In this document: one piece after another, positions 1 to 14,559 of the stretch
Layout of the letters: the number at the start of each line of letters is the position of its first letter
Numbering within the stretch: the stretch's first letter is position 1
Source: Dasyornis broadbenti
Lineage: Eukaryota > Chordata > Aves > Passeriformes > Dasyornithidae
Assembly (NCBI GenBank): GCA_013397935.1
Contig: VZRN01005387.1
Location: 1,186,434 to 1,250,433, forward strand
Length of the DNA: 64,000 nucleotides
Direction of reading: 5' to 3'
Notes under the pieces: generated by a model
The model's input: only the letters and a program-made list of their open reading frames with translations
The model's database searches: none
What the model was told of the DNA's origin: nothing
Position numbers and translations under genes: made by a program

Positions 1-3000
1 TGTTCAGAATAATGTCAGGCCTGTCTCAGTGCTGTCTTGTGAATAAACCAGAAAGCATGATTTTTTCCACTGTGCAAAACTTTGGTGCACACACATCTTT
101 GCCTACTCGGTGTGATGTCTGTATTGGAAGGATAGCTAGGAAAGATACAGAGAAGGAGGACTGGAAAACAGGACAAATAAAAATTCCTGGGACTTTCCAG
201 CCTGGAAAGAGAATGCTGAAGGAGGAGGGGCTCTGACCAATGTTTTCTAAATTGTGAAGGCAGTTGATAGCAAACAACAGATGCAGAACTGTTTGCTAAA
301 TCATGCAATTCCAGAACTACAAGACACACAAACTAAGGAGAAAGTAGTTTAACAAAAATAATAGAATGGTACTGCTTTACAGGGTGAATGTTAATCTACT
401 GGAAGCTGCTGCAGAAGGGTCTAGGGGATAACAGTACCAATCGGCTCAAAAGCAGAATGAAAAAAAATAATGGGCTAAAGGTCCATAAACAAACATGGCA
501 GGGAGTAGGCAGAAATGAACTGTACAACATCCCTCATTCAACGGCCATTGATGCTGAGCAATCCTCGGTGCATATACTGGAGAAAGTGGCCAGTGTATGA
601 TGTCCTGAAACAGTGTCTTTCACTGCTGGAGGCATCCTGGGGTAGCTGGGTCACTGGCGAGACCCTCTAAGGCATGCCTTGCTGTCTTATGCCTCCTCTG
701 AGCTTTGGTGGGAGAGAAATAGGAATCATCTTGCAACAGTGCTTTGGTGCTTGAGTAGTCTTTACTGGAAATTCCTCCACGAGTTCCCAGTATCCTTTCA
801 GCTGTTGGTTTCTCCAGTATTCCTGATACAGATGCAGATGTTAATGTTCACACAGCTTGTCTGCCCTCTCAGGGTCTTCATTTAGGTGTTAAGTCATTTA
901 AGTCAATAGGAGTTACCCCGTGATTTCAACAGGGCCAGCTTTTCTCCCAGAAACATTAAGTGAATAGACAGAACTTCTAGTGCTCTTGTTAAGAGAGGTT
1001 GCTCTTGTGTGGGCAGTGAGATTCCTAGCAGTGAAATCACAAAGAAGGGTCTTGCCAGGGGATTTCCTCCCCTACTGCCTGGTTCTCGGTATTTTCCAGG
1101 GAACTTAATGGTATCAGTACAAGCTTGTCCTATGGAGTTTGAACGTTCACAGTCAAACAACTTCTCTTTTTATTGAAAATTACAGAAGGAATTCTCCTTG
1201 CACAATTTCTCATCAAGTAATTTGCAGAGCCTATGCCCTGGCAAAGGTCATGAACAACAGCAGCTCCAGCTCAGCAAGTGCTTTCAGAGCTGCCTGGAGA
1301 ACTAAGTAAGAGTCCCTGCCACAGGGCCTGTCTTTAAGATCAAGAAAGTGTTCTGTAGAGCAAAGACCTGTGACAGGTCCTCTCAGGTTTTCTCTATAAA
1401 GTCACCTCACAGGTTACAGATTTGCATTTTCCCTTGTCTGTTCTCAAACATAGCCGTTGCCTTTTTGTCCTCAGGGGTTTAGCTCAATGATACTACAGGG
1501 CATGGCTAAATGCTAACATGAGTCTGGATTTTAACAGATGATTGCAAAATCTCACTCCCTCAAGACAGTTCAGGATGTATTCTTCCTTAAAATGTAAAGT
1601 TCAAGCAGAAAAAGATAAGTTTTTTTAACTTCTCCAAGAATGCTTTCAAATAATTTTTCAGGTATACTGAAGGGAGCAGTTAATATATCCCATGGAAGAG
1701 GTGCTGCTATCTGCTGGAGATAACACTGGTGGCCTTGTATTTGAAGAGGCAGGCTCCTCCTCTCCTCTGGGACTAGCAGGGCCTGATCAGGATATTTAAG
1801 GCCAAATGATGATCTGGTGTCTCTGAGTGGGGCCGGCCATTCTACTTCCCTGACTTGCTGCTGTACTGGACTGCCTAACTTCTTCAAGCAGAGCATGCTC
1901 CCCTGTAAGGGATCTGATCTGGAAATTCCTCACAAACAGAGAATGTGTAATTGTCCTTGGGAACCTGTGGTGCCCTTCCCTGTCGCATATGCATGGCCTA
2001 CTTCCTGATCCAGTTTGTGTGTCCTTTAACGCCATTCTCCCCAAATGAGAAGTGCATGCTGTAATCAAGTCATCTCTTATTTCTTTGATAAACTAAAGAG
2101 ATTGTGCTGTTGGAAGCCCACATTTATCAGGCCTTTTCTGCAGCAGTAAATAATCCTTGTCGTTTTTTCTAACTCCCCTCCAGCACTTCACAGACCTTTT
2201 AATATGAGACAAAAAAAACTTTGTCATACTAATCGGTCTGAATTTTACCTAGACCATTCAACTTAGCAATCAAAAACTGTCTGTTTTTGGCACTACTCTA
2301 CACTCAGTTTGAGGGCAACTTCACCTACAAAAAAGAAATGAGAGAAAGGGTTATACCAGGGAAACTCCCTCTCTTGTTCTGTGGTCTGTTGTGCAGCAAA
2401 ATGTTCTTTAAGCCTCACAGTCTTTTGGGATCTGCATGCTACACATCCTGCCAGGCATCTCAGTCGTGTTACGTTGCAAGTACCCGGGTACCCACCGCCT
2501 ACAAAAGCTGGGAATCTCGTGTCTGTCCCTCTGCCCTTCTCCCCTGAGAAGCCCTTCTGCTGCTGCTGAAGTATACAGAATGGCCAAATGTGTGTCTGCG
2601 AGATACAGGCGTGGGAAGTTCCCCTTGCTTACCATGTCCTTGGTTCCTCTTGGTGTTGCTGCTATGTTTAAGGTTCATTGCAAACGAGACAAGGGAAACA
2701 GATTTTTTGACAGTTAAAAATTTACCCTTACAAGGGTATCTTTTGCTTTTTGCAATGTGAAGAAATTGGGAGACTTAAATCTGAAGATTTACTTTCTATA
2801 AATGCAAATATATATTTTATAAACAGATGTGATAGAGACTCTGGGACTCTGTGCTTATGTGACTTAAAGGAGGACAATAATTACTTTATTTTTATTTTTC
2901 TTCCATTGCACTAATAAACACTATATCCATATGTGTTAAAAGAGCCAGAAAGGAGCATATGAAGAAAGTAAAATTGCTTTACTTTAATCCTTTTTGCTGT

Positions 3001-6000
3001 GCATAATTGTAAAAAGCAAAATGTTCTGTCCTAATGCTCCTTTTTTCTCTTAAATATTTTTCCTTTCCTTTGAATGAGAGGCAGATACGGGACATCTGCT
3101 CTCAACAGCTGAAAGAAGTGGTGGCATAGATGTTCCAACACAGATGTCATGTCTTGAACACTCCCACATATTTCCAACTGTTATATTTCATGTTGTTCTT
3201 TCATATTTATTGGGAGTTCAGAGACTTTCAGCGATGGAGGCTATCACTTTTAACAGTGATGTAACTTTGAGACACTGCTGCCAGTTGAGCCACAGGACCT
3301 CTTTGGAAGTCAAACCTGGTAGACTAAACTAGCTTTTTACATTCCCAGGCACTTGGTGAACAGGGCAGAAAACAGCACTAGATCCCTTGGTGCTACTGCT
3401 AAGATGCAGCTGAATAGAGAATTTCAGAACATGGGGCTGTGGTATTTGCTTGACTTTCAACTAATGGGCTTAAGCAACAAAATCTTACCATGAAGGGTGC
3501 ATTCATTTGCTTGCTTCAATATCAGGAATAGATATAAAATTGAGTTAAAACACAACTGCATTCAGTTTTTTAAATTACATTGAAAATATATCTTCTATTG
3601 TTTCTCTTGATTTTCTGTTCAGCTAAAATTGAATATTTTGTCCTTTTATATCCAAGCATCGTAACAGTAGAGTGATACAAGACAACATGATTCTCCAGTG
3701 TTGAATAATCATTCAGGCACTCGTATCTGAAAACCATACTGAAATAAATATTTTAGTGAGATAATTTAGGTTTCGTAGATAAGCTCTGGGAAAAAGGAAA
3801 GAAAATTTCCTTCTCGCAAATGAAATGCAAGCCCAGTGCCACATTGTTGTTGAGGCTTTTGTTCTAGTTCATAGTCACAGTGGTCTTGGTGCTGATAACA
3901 GAGAAGGAATGGAGCAGATTGCAAGGTTTTGTTTGTATTGATTAAAGGTCGCTTCTTTGGAGAAATTGTTACAATGTTAGCATAAATCACTCTTGCCAAG
4001 CTGTCTGAGGGGAAGTTAAAAGCAAGAACATGGCACAATCAGACTCTGCTTGCTTTGTTTGACAGTCACAGAATATAAAGAAATGAGTAGAATACAGGAG
4101 AATGTATTTCTATGTCTAAAGCTAAGTTTCTAGGGTGAAAATCTGTGTTCAAAATACAAATGTCCTGACATATACCATTTGTTTTATTGTATCTATAAAC
4201 TTGTTTTCAGAACCTAATTCTTCTTTCTCTTGTTCCCTGCTTAGCAGTGTGTGTGGTAGCAAGCAGTTGAAGAGTACACTTTACCAGTAGCCTGCATGTG
4301 TGATTATTCCTGTTTTCTTTCCTGTGTCTAGCTCGCTGTGAATTCAATAAAATGGGAAGGTATAAACCTCCAATATTTGCACTTCTTCAGACATGAAAAT
4401 CTTCTTTATAAAAGCTGTTGTCTTTTTATTAGCAAAGTCCTCTTGATGCAAAAATGAGAGTCAGGTGAGTAGATGTGAGTTATGTTCAAGGCACCTGTTT
4501 AGTCTTGGGCTTGATTTGATAGGGAAGAGCTGATAAATTCTGTGTGAGATTAGTGCTGAATCACCCACAAGGTTTCTGCAGTCTTTTACAGATGCATATG
4601 CATCATTTTGTAATGAGACCGAATTAAGTAGGTAACAAGATAATTGTAGAAAAACTCAGTGAAAAGGAAATTAAGTTCATTATGAGGTAGAGCGTAAGAA
4701 TGACCACGCTATGTCAAGACAAGGTTTTTAACCAGCAGCAGGTAAAACTGAATGCCTAAAAAGAATGCTGTAAAAGCAACATGCATGGTAATGCTCATGG
4801 TAATTCTCCAAATACACTCCCAGCCTCCGGCACTTTTGAAGCTCAGGACTTTCCCAATTCAGAGTTTTCTTCATTGCATTTAGTAACTTGCAAGAGGGTT
4901 GTTTTTCTGTTCTTTTTGTCCCTTGAAATTATGTAAATTCCTAGCGTACACAACATCCTTGTTTGCAAGAGATGAGGCACTGCTTTGCTGAGTTTGAGAT
5001 TTTATGGTGGTATGTTTGGGAGCTTTCGAAATTTCTGTCTTACACTGTTTTGGTTTGTGGTCTTTTCAAAATGGGAGAAAGTGGGAGAAAGTTTGAGCCA
5101 TCTTTCAACACTGAGCTATCTAGATTTCTAGATAATGCCTGGGACACAAGAGAATGGAGTGTGAAGAACTCTGCACAGCATTGCCACAAGCTGTCAACAG
5201 CACGAGAGAGGGATTTGGCAGTGATCCCACAACCTAGCTGGAGAGCTGAATGTTCAAGACCTATTAAGGAGTAATTCTGCATACAATTTCTATTGCCAAT
5301 TACTGTATTTAACACAGTACAGGTGAGTAATCAATTACTTTCATGTTTGAAGAACTCTTACTTAGATATTTAATATTCAAATACAGTGAAACAGGGGATG
5401 GCTGTGGCAGTCAGGTTCAGAACTAGCAGGAGCAAGACCGGCCACCACACCTGCTCCTGTTCATTGCAAACAAAATGGAAGCCTTCCCAATCCTTTCCAC
5501 AGAATCCCTGGGAAAATTTTTGAGGTAGGTTGCTTGGATTATAGGAGAGACAAATGGTTTTGGTGTGTAGAAATCTGGACCAGAGAGTATTAAAAATTGC
5601 TGATGTATTGTTAAATGTCCTACACCTATTTTAGTAAGAGTAATAATAAAACATGGTAAAGACTATAAAATAGATAAGAGAGAAATATTGGCAACCTTAC
5701 CGAATTAGTAGAACATTTTTAAAAACTTACAGAATTTTATAATAGATTGTTTACATGGGTATTGTTTCCAATGTTAATGACAAAAACGTAATTTCAAGGT
5801 AGCATTTTGTAGGATTTATCAAAATGAATATGTGAAACAATAGACCAATAGCATGAAGCACAGATGAAACAAGAGCTTCTTTTGTGGGAGCCTCTGAAGA
5901 GTGTGTAATCAGAGCTCAAGTCTATGACACTTGAAAAGAAAAACTGTCAGTTCTGAACCACAAGATTAACATCCCTGCCTGTACTTAAAAGATGAATACC

Positions 6001-6504
6001 TCTTTTCAGTTATCTTTTCTGCAGTTGAACTGTCAAGAACAGACATCTTGAAAGCATGTTTTTTGAGTGTCTTAAAAGAGCCATCCTCGGGATGGAAGGA
6101 GACAGAAGTCTGCAGTCTAAAGGAATGTAGTACAGTGCACCTTCTAGGTCACCCTGAGATTATGGAAATTGTACAAAGAAGCACCTTAAATTTCATTTAA
6201 TATGCTTGGCCAATCTAATTCTTGATAATTTTATTTCCTAACATTCAAGAGGTCACAATTAGATTGAATTAAAAGCATGACTTTTTCAAAAATACAGTGA
6301 TGGCAGGTTTAGAAAAACAAGTGTGGGAAGTTTTGTGGTGAATGCAGGCCTACCTTTCCATCGCATCTAATCTGTTTTGCAATTTGAAATTTGTAAGCTG
6401 CAGATATGTCTAAATACTGTTGCTAGGTTAAAAAAAAAAAAGGCATCTTAGGAGGGAAAAGTGTAATTCTGGACTGATTGAAGCCTTTCAAATATCCCTC
6501 CAGT

Positions 6505-6610
6505 CATCAGGGGTTAGAGAGAGCACAGAGCCAAGCCCTTCTCAGAGGTGTACAGTAAAAAGACAAGAGGATACGGCCAAAACACACGAGCAGCAAATAC
6601 ACAGTGAGGG
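6505..6610 (+). mobile_element. CR1 LINE fragment, sense orientation, degenerate
   Basis: The stretch reading cttctcagaggtgtacag, then agacaagagg and an A/C-rich run, resembles the CR1 segment that encodes the start of the reverse-transcriptase tail (CR1 consensus: ctcttctcggtggtgccca, then gacaagaggcaacgg). Similarity is partial and no frame survives. It is old, short and non-functional. Confidence 0.5.
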
Positions 6611-6654
6611 TGGGTCAGCAGTCACAACAGGACCTCTGCCCTCTGGGGTTTTTT

Positions 6655-6830
6655 GTACTTCAGCTGGAAAAGACCATGATCAATCTAATCTAACTGAAAA
6701 GTTTGCCTTGCCTTCAGTGAAACACTGTGCTTGATGGTCTCCTGTGATCATCCCTGTCTAAATTTTTCTGTAACTATGCATGACAAGGGCTTCCACGAGA
6801 TAGCAATGTTTGTTTTGTAAGGAGCTGTGT
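6655..6830 (-). mobile_element. Probable degenerate CR1 3' end, antisense
   Basis: The words agctggaaaagaccatgatc and caatctaatctaact resemble the antisense CR1 3' end (ggttggaaaagacc, then gatcatcgagtccaac). Divergence is high and boundaries are guesses. It follows a sense-oriented CR1 piece directly, so the two may be separate insertions or an inverted rearrangement. Confidence 0.35.
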
Positions 6831-7513
6831 AATTACCATACATGATCAAATGAAAAATATTCAAAGAGACACTGGTCTTTGGCAATAAGCAGCAACCAAA
6901 GTTTCCAGGAGGCTGTAAGAAACATCCCTGAAGACAGATTTAGGACCAGCCGCATCTATGGCATTAAGCGTTTGTTTTTTTTTTCCATCTGATATATATT
7001 GTCTAAATGCAGACATAAGAGTCAGACTATCTTCCAATTCCCTGCAATAGGCATCAATCTGAAAGTCCAGTCATGTCATGACTCCTTTTAAAGAGCTGTC
7101 CCAATTACTTCCTGTGGAAAAGAGTTGCAGTTTAATTTGACACACCGTGAAAAGTACTTCCTTTAAAATACTTCTCCTTTTTGTCCTCTTGTGTCTGCAT
7201 AATGTGTCACCCTCTCTAAACTTCTAGCGCAATGTCTCCTTTCACGAGCAGTGATCAGGGTAGAACTTTCTATTCTAAATGAAGTTCCACCATTTACTTA
7301 CCTTAAAGGAGTAAAGGAGCTGGAATGTTTCTTGGATTATTCTGCATCCCATTCCTTACAGATTGTAATATTTTTGGAATATTGCTGTCTTAAGCTGATA
7401 TGGGCTGGTTAATAGCCATAGTTTCCAATCCAAATCACCCATAGTAAGCCAAAAAGAGAGCCTGCTCCTTACAAAAAACCAATTTCTCATCCACCCCTCT
7501 TTTTTTTTTTTTT

Positions 7514-7566
7514 NNNNNNNNNNNNNNNNNNNNNNNNNNNNNNNNNNNNNNNNNNNNNNNNNNNNN
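7514..7566. other. Assembly gap (53 N)
   Basis: A run of N directly follows a T homopolymer (7501-7513) and precedes a T/C-rich segment. The gap probably marks a collapsed or unsequenced poly-pyrimidine or simple repeat. The true gap length is unknown and no gene model crosses it. Confidence 0.98.
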
Positions 7567-10384
7567 TCTTTTCTTTTGGGTTAATTTTTAACTGTATCAG
7601 GTCCTGAATCAAAATTGCTGTAGAATCTTGCACTTATTTAGGCTAATACAACCAAGGTAGAGGTGGTGATTATTAACATGAAGACAGAGCCGTCTCTCTC
7701 ACTCTTGCATCAGTTGAAAGTGTCTGTGAGACCAGTTACCCCTGCTGGCTGACCTTTTTTAAACTGTAAATGCACAGACTTCTACTGCACCTAAAACAGT
7801 GATATTTAATTGCCTACTTGTTAATAACTTCACCTAAATGGTCATTGTTCAACATGTCACACAGCAAAAACTTCCTGTCGGAAGTGGCTGCTCTCTGGAA
7901 GTCTTTGATATTTATAAAGCTTGACCTGGATTTTCCAACTAAGATGGCTGAAAAAATATTTTCCATTTCCCAGAACAGTTTCACTGTTTGATAACCACAT
8001 GCAGGACTTCCTGTAGGGTACCCTTGTTTGAAAAGCATATGCAAGTAAATCTTTATTCCCAGAAGGAGTTTAAGAAGTTGCCTTTACAGGTTTTTAAGTG
8101 TGAAGACCTGTACTGTAGAGATGAGACCTGGCAGAGATCACACAGGATACAGAATTCAGCCCTTTCAAAAGATGTGATGATGGACTATACCTTCCTAACA
8201 TTGCCCTGCAGTGCTTTGTAGCCACATGCCTTTCCAGCTTATTGCAAATGGCATTTAGGATCAGCCATCCATAAATCACCAGTTTCATCAATAGCCTATG
8301 AAAATAAAGATTTGCTACTATGAAAAGTACTAAGAAGCTTTGATGTAGGGCAAGGTGAGAATATTCTGGTTTTAATGAATAAGCATTGAGTAAAAGAGAA
8401 GTTTTCACTTCTTGTTCAGTATTAGTTACAGAAAATACCTCTTCTCCTTTCCTGTTGGAAAATTCTCACTTGTACATCCGCTCTGGGTTACAGTCTTATG
8501 ACCATATCAGTCAGATCCCATGAACCCCCGTAAGTGCTTCCCTGTGTGACTGATGTAACACCTCTTCAGTGTCCTCCACCTCAGCAACTCCATTGGCCAG
8601 AAGCCCAGCTGCGTGAAACAATGGGAGACCAGGACAAACCCAGGGCCATGAGCTGCATCAGGGTGGTTCAGTGTCCACTGCTCCTGCAGAAACCCTACTG
8701 TCTAGAAGCAACACCTTTTCCTGAAGAACCCAGGGAGCAGATATAGAGCTGTAGGTGACTGTGTGCTCTGAGTTGTTTGCAGCAGTTTTGCTCTACCAGC
8801 CATACTTATTGCTATGTCCGCATCTTCCCAGCACTGTTTTAAAACAGCAAGTTGGTTAAGAATGTGTTTTGTTCCTGTTGTCTTGTACGATCACTCTCTT
8901 GCTCAACAACAAAAAATACCAAAACCCCCAAAACTCTGTGTCAAAATCCTTGAGTGGAGAACATAAATCTGCAAATAGCTGCTATTTGTCTTCCTACTCT
9001 CTTCTCATAAAAAGTTGCTTAGGAAATAATTTTCCCATGATAATCTCGAGTCAGCTGTTTCACACACATATCTGTGCAACATCAAAATTCATGTCAACCA
9101 ACAGCAGTGCCTTTTTAGAGGAGCGTAACTGCAGTGTCATCTGCCAGCTGTCCTTGCAGCTGTTTAATCCCCTGACATGAATTTAGGTGTTTGTCACCAC
9201 TGCCACCAACACTACTACTGTTTGCTTCTGAGATTGAAGGGGGAAATAATGTCTCTCTCTGCATGCAGTTGTAAAGCTGTGCCAGAGTAGGTTTTGCTCT
9301 GTTTATTACTTCTGCTGAGGCAGAAGAGTGCTCTTCCTCATATGGTGGTAATTTGAGTAGATAAAGCATATGCAGAAGTAAAATGCTGGGAAAGAGACTA
9401 ATCTAAAATCTGAACACATTTTCTTTACTCTTTTATTTCTGAGCTTTACATGAATATTGCATATCTTGGTTTAACTGAAGGTCAGTCTTGTTCTTTTCCT
9501 GGATCAAGTTGGGAAACCTCAGGAATTTCATACAAGTAATTTTGTGAAATTTCCATCCCAGCTTCCCAGCAGTTTAGATGCTGTCTTTGTCATACTCTGA
9601 AGAATATTCTGTCACCTAAACAAGGAGTACAAAAAGAAAAACATCATTCTTTCAAAGATGTCTGTTGTCAGAGGGCCAATAACTTATTTTGCTGAGGACT
9701 GAAAGGTTGTTGCAAGCCCTCACAAATCTCCATGTATACAGTGGGGATCCATTTTTGTTAGAATGATATTTGACTGACTTTATTTTTTAGCTCACTTGAG
9801 CCAGAGCTCCCAGATAATCCATGCTGCCTACACATTAAATCTCACTTTGTCTAAGTTGGATGAGCCAAGAACTTGCCAGGAGGAGTGACTCAGACATGGG
9901 GATAGCCAGGTTCCCAAGAAAGTCTATCCCTCCAGGCTCTGTGGGTGCAGCTGGCTCCAGGAACTTGACCATAAACATAGGCTCAGCTACAGCACTATAT
10001 GTACGAGCTTAATTTGCCTCAGTTTCTTGCGGTTTAAATGACAAATTATTTGATGAAAAAGCGCCAGCCCAGCTCTGTAGGAGGGTGTGTCTCTCCTCTA
10101 TGCAGAAAATCCATGAATCCCATATTCCAATATTCCTTCTATTCCATAAGATATCACGAGCCACCATTTGTGCAGCTGTCTCTGCAGGCAGAGGCTGCAT
10201 TCACAGGAACAGAGCCTCTGCTCATTTACACTGGAGGAGGGGCTTACAGAGATGTCCTTGAATGCTTTCTGCATCTCCAATTGTGGTTCTCAGGAAGTGA
10301 AGTGGTTTTTCAAGGACCAAGGTTAGCTGGAGCCAGACTGTGCTTCTAATTCTGTAGTTTAACAATACTTTGCTATTGTAACGC

Positions 10385-10570
10385 TTCTCTAAGTAGATGT
10401 GAATGTGAGAGGAGGGGGGGAAAGGGAAATGTAAAGTTGGAGAGAAGGTGAGAAATGCACATAAAGCAGGAAAGAAATGAACCTGAAAGTAGAACATAGA
10501 AAATAAATATAGAAGTAGAAAAGGAAATAAAAAAACCCTTAAGAAGTAAAAAAGACAATTTAAAAAAAAA
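10385..10570. repeat. Purine-rich (A/G) low-complexity tract
   Basis: The plus strand is dominated by A and G, with a G run at about 10414-10421 and an A run near 10561-10569. Such tracts can give long spurious open frames on the opposite strand, and one is seen here. No gene is supported. Confidence 0.75.
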
Positions 10571-10699
10571 ATTATTCTATTTGTCATAAGTACTTGGCTC
10601 AACTGCAACTGAGTCTGCAAGATGGAGAAGCTGATAGTCTGCAGGGCAGGAAATGGGCATTGCTCACTTCTTCACAGGCTACAACCAGTGATACAAAGA

Positions 10700-10795
10700 G
10701 AGCCAATAGTGATTAGGGAGAAAGAGAGAGAGAATGAAAGAATGTGAAAGAGAGAAAGAAAGGAAGAAAGAAAGTGAAAGAGAGCAAGAAGCTTA
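10700..10795. repeat. (GAAA)n / (GA)n-like microsatellite
   Basis: An almost pure purine run with irregular units gaaa, gaga and gaaagaaag. It is an interrupted tetranucleotide microsatellite in intergenic DNA and is probably length-polymorphic. Confidence 0.8.
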
Positions 10796-13700
10796 ATTAA
10801 ATAGGATAATTTAAAGTTGCTAAGTGTCAAAAATTTTGTAATATGTCATGAGATCCTATGGAAAATTGTGCACCTTTTGCTGAGGTTTTCTTACTTTCTT
10901 CTGCTGAATTTTGTCCTTGTTTCTCTTACCCATACTACACATCCAGGGGAGTAGTGGCTCTTGGAAACAACCTGCTTATGATTTACTGGAAACTTGAATT
11001 TCATGCAGTCATAGGTGGGAGAAGAAGCTATAATGAAAAATGGTTGGATTGTGGTGGCTGGTTGTGAGACAGTGGGAGCCTTGGTTTGTGCCCCCAGGCT
11101 CCCTGTGCAGCCCATGAGGAGTGGAGCAGGGAACCATCCAAATCCTCGGTGGTTACTACTGAGATCTAAGTGGTACATGGGTAAGTTTGAAACTCAGTTC
11201 TTCTTGCAGGAACGTCATTCCTTCCATTTGTAATCTTGTATTGTGAGGGACCAACAGCTTTTTCATCAGAAAGCCATAGCAGTCATTTAACAGTCAGAAC
11301 AAGAGGTGGTAGGTTTTCCTTCTTTTCACAACATGTGCATTAAAGCATCTCTCAAGATGTAAGAGAGATCCAGGTGTTAACTTCTTCCTCTGCCAGAATG
11401 GATTTAACTCCCTTTCCCTCCAAATTGCAACAGTCACTAGCTGTCCAATTTGCTGTGGGAAAGAGGCTCTCCTTTTTTTGTGCAGGATAACCAGGGTGAC
11501 TGGGGCGTTCATATGGAAGAAAGTTTCATTGTTTCAGGATCATTAAATAATAATTGGATAAAACACCAAAATTCTGTCTAAATGTGGGCTTGGGTTCGTC
11601 TCTTGATTGAATGGAAAAGCATTTGAATTGTGCCTATTTTACAGAGCACATATTAAATAATAAACAGGATACAGGAATCTGGCTTGCGGTCAGAGGACAT
11701 AAATCTTGTCCTGGAGGTCACCATCCTATAAGACGGAAGCAAACAAATCTATCTAAAAGCAGAGTTTAAAATTTTTGTGCTGACTGACCAAAGTATATTA
11801 AAAGGAAATTAGTTCAACATCACGTTGACCTTTTCTCTGTGAAGGTGGCTATCATTGATTCAGTTACCTTAATTGCTTACTGCAGGCACAAAATGTTAAT
11901 ATATAAAGTGTTTTCATTTAGTATATGTCTTTTGTACTATCTTAATGCATTCTAAATAGTCTATTTCATTGTTATTAATCAAATCTGTCTTCAGTTGTGC
12001 AGGTTTTACAACTGTTTATTTAAAAAAAAAAAAAAAGGCAAGAAAAGTTAAATATGCCCTCAATTTCAGAGGAACTGAGCACACTGTGACAATTGTAAGC
12101 TTCAGGGGGAGCACAAGGAGCCACTTCTGGAAACAAGATTTCATGCAAGTATGTAAATATTCTCAACTTTACGTGGGAGCAGGTCCTGTCATATTGAAAG
12201 TTATAAATTTCTAAACCAGTTGTTTTTCTCCAGCAGTCCATCAAGTTTGAAAATTTTGTTCCAGTTGTAATTAATAAGGTGAAAGAAATCAGCACATTTG
12301 AATATTTACATCAAATAGCTGCACAGGTCTTTTCCTTGCCCTTTAGCAAAATCAGCAGCTTGGATGGATTTTTGTTGTTGTTGTTTTTAGAAATAATTCC
12401 TATTCAGAACTGAAAAACAGATAAAGAATAAATACAGAATTAAGAGTTATTTTCAAAGGCTTTTGAGAACAGACACTTCTACATTTTGGAATGGAAAGAG
12501 GAAAAACATCCAGTACTGGTAATATTGAGAATGTTTCAGCTGAGAACTCAATAGTCTGTAGCAAAACCAGTGTTAAAGCAGAGGAGCTGAAGTTCAAAGC
12601 CCAGACCTATGATGCAGGGAGTAATAAAAAGATGAAAGGTTTGAACAGATAGAAGGCCCAAGATTTGCTGGTCTGGATAAAATGTAATTATTTTTTAAGT
12701 TCTATTTTGAGTTCATACAGCTCAGCTTAACTCACAGAGTCTTCCTTTACAGTTTTACATCTGATAATTTGATTATGAAAATGAACTCTCCCACAGAGCA
12801 GAGAATGCTAGCAATCCTGTTCTGATAAGAGATATTTATACAGCACCACCAAATCACTTAAACATAAGGGGGCCATGTGCTTATCCTCATTTCTGATGAC
12901 GAGTCCACTGTAGCTATCTAAGATTTGTCAGCACATGTTGGTATTCCCTGCTCAGTCAGGGCCAGTGTTTTCCAGTGCTGCTTCAGAGCAACAGCTTTGA
13001 TTTACTTGGATATTCTGTGAATTTAATTGCTGGGAATTGAGACTCTTTCTTTATGTTTGCAACTTAAAATACATAGGTGCCGATAGAGGACCTAACTTTC
13101 AACCTACCCTTGATCAGGGAGAAAGGAAAAACTTTAGGAATCTTGAGAAACGGAGCAGGGGAAGAGAGGACTAACCTTTGTAAAAAGCAGTATAATTGGT
13201 ACGTTAGCTGAAAGGTGTATTGAGTGAGCATAAAACATTTGCTGTAAAGTATTAGCAAGCCATTACAGCAAAATAGGATTCAAAATGAGAGTTGTCTGTG
13301 GAAAATTTGGGGGAGACGGCAGAATAAAAGTGATGAAAATGTTGTTTAGACTTACTGCTTGCTCTCCCCTCCTTTCTTTGCCAAATGATATAATCTAATA
13401 ATCTTTTTAATTCACGCCTATAGCCCAAATTACATCTTCAGTTACACTTCAGTAAAAAAGTAACAGAAGCCTGACTTTGTTCTGATGCTACAAACATTAA
13501 TAGCTGAGAAAACATGATCTATTTAGAACATTTCTGGATTACAGAAGTTGTAGAAACTTCACGTCAGCTGGCTTTGTATAAACTAGTAGAGTGCAGTGCA
13601 TGTAAAATTCTGTTTATAGAGAGGTTACCATATGAAGAAAATCATTAAGCCCTTTCACAAATTATCTTTTTATACAGGAATCATGTATCTGATAATGAAA

Positions 13701-14559
13701 GTCTTAAGTAGCTAGAAAAATTCTTCTGGAAGGAGAGCTAGATGTTTTCTGAACTGATATTTGTTCTTCAAATGAGTCTTTGAAAACTTCTATGGTGTGG
13801 AAGAAAATTTGTCTAAAATTTAATCCTAAAATAGTTCTATGTGAAGAAAAAGATTCAGTTATTATTTGAAAGTGTGATTTTCAAGTAAGAGTTCCTTGTT
13901 CTAGAAGATGTCCTATTTTATGGGATCCCAGATACTTTGGATTTGGAAAGCAGTGCACAGAAAGCCTCCTGGGCAGAGGAGAGGCAGTTGGGTGGCAAAA
14001 ACTCAAAGTCACACAGCTCGTAGCGTGACCTTCTCCATATGCGTACTCCACAAGAGCTTTTAGCTTTTAAGTGCACTTATCAGTAGGCTTCCTAAGCCTT
14101 GAACTTTGATCTTAAAAGCAATAGAAAATCTGGGATTAAAAGAAAAATTCTGATTCTGCCTGTTTTAACAGGACTTTGTTCTCACTTGTTTTACCTGTTA
14201 CTGACCTCTCTCCAGTCAAATATTAGGGAAGCAGTTTTCAGCTGACATATCTTACTTAATTATTAGATATTGATATTTCCTATTCTCTCCATTCACCAGC
14301 AGATTTGATGTCTGTGTTTGCAGTCTCTTCTTTTGAATTCAAGATGTAACTCTAATTCTAAAAAAAATTCTTCATTGTTCCCATTCCAAAGACTTTGTGT
14401 TGACAATTTTTTCCCATACGCACCTTTGTTTAGGGTAGTGTTTTATTTAACCTGTGGTTGATTTTAGCATTGTCAGTTGTAGATAACTGGTGCTGGAATG
14501 TTTTAGAGAATTCTCCTGTGCTATGTTTGGATGATCACTAGTTGCCAGATAGGGATTTT

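Noticed and set aside
10222..10620. A 132-codon minus frame rich in Phe, Leu and Ser
   Set aside because: It lies on the pyrimidine strand of a purine-rich tract. The hydrophobic look is due to composition and is not evidence of a membrane protein.
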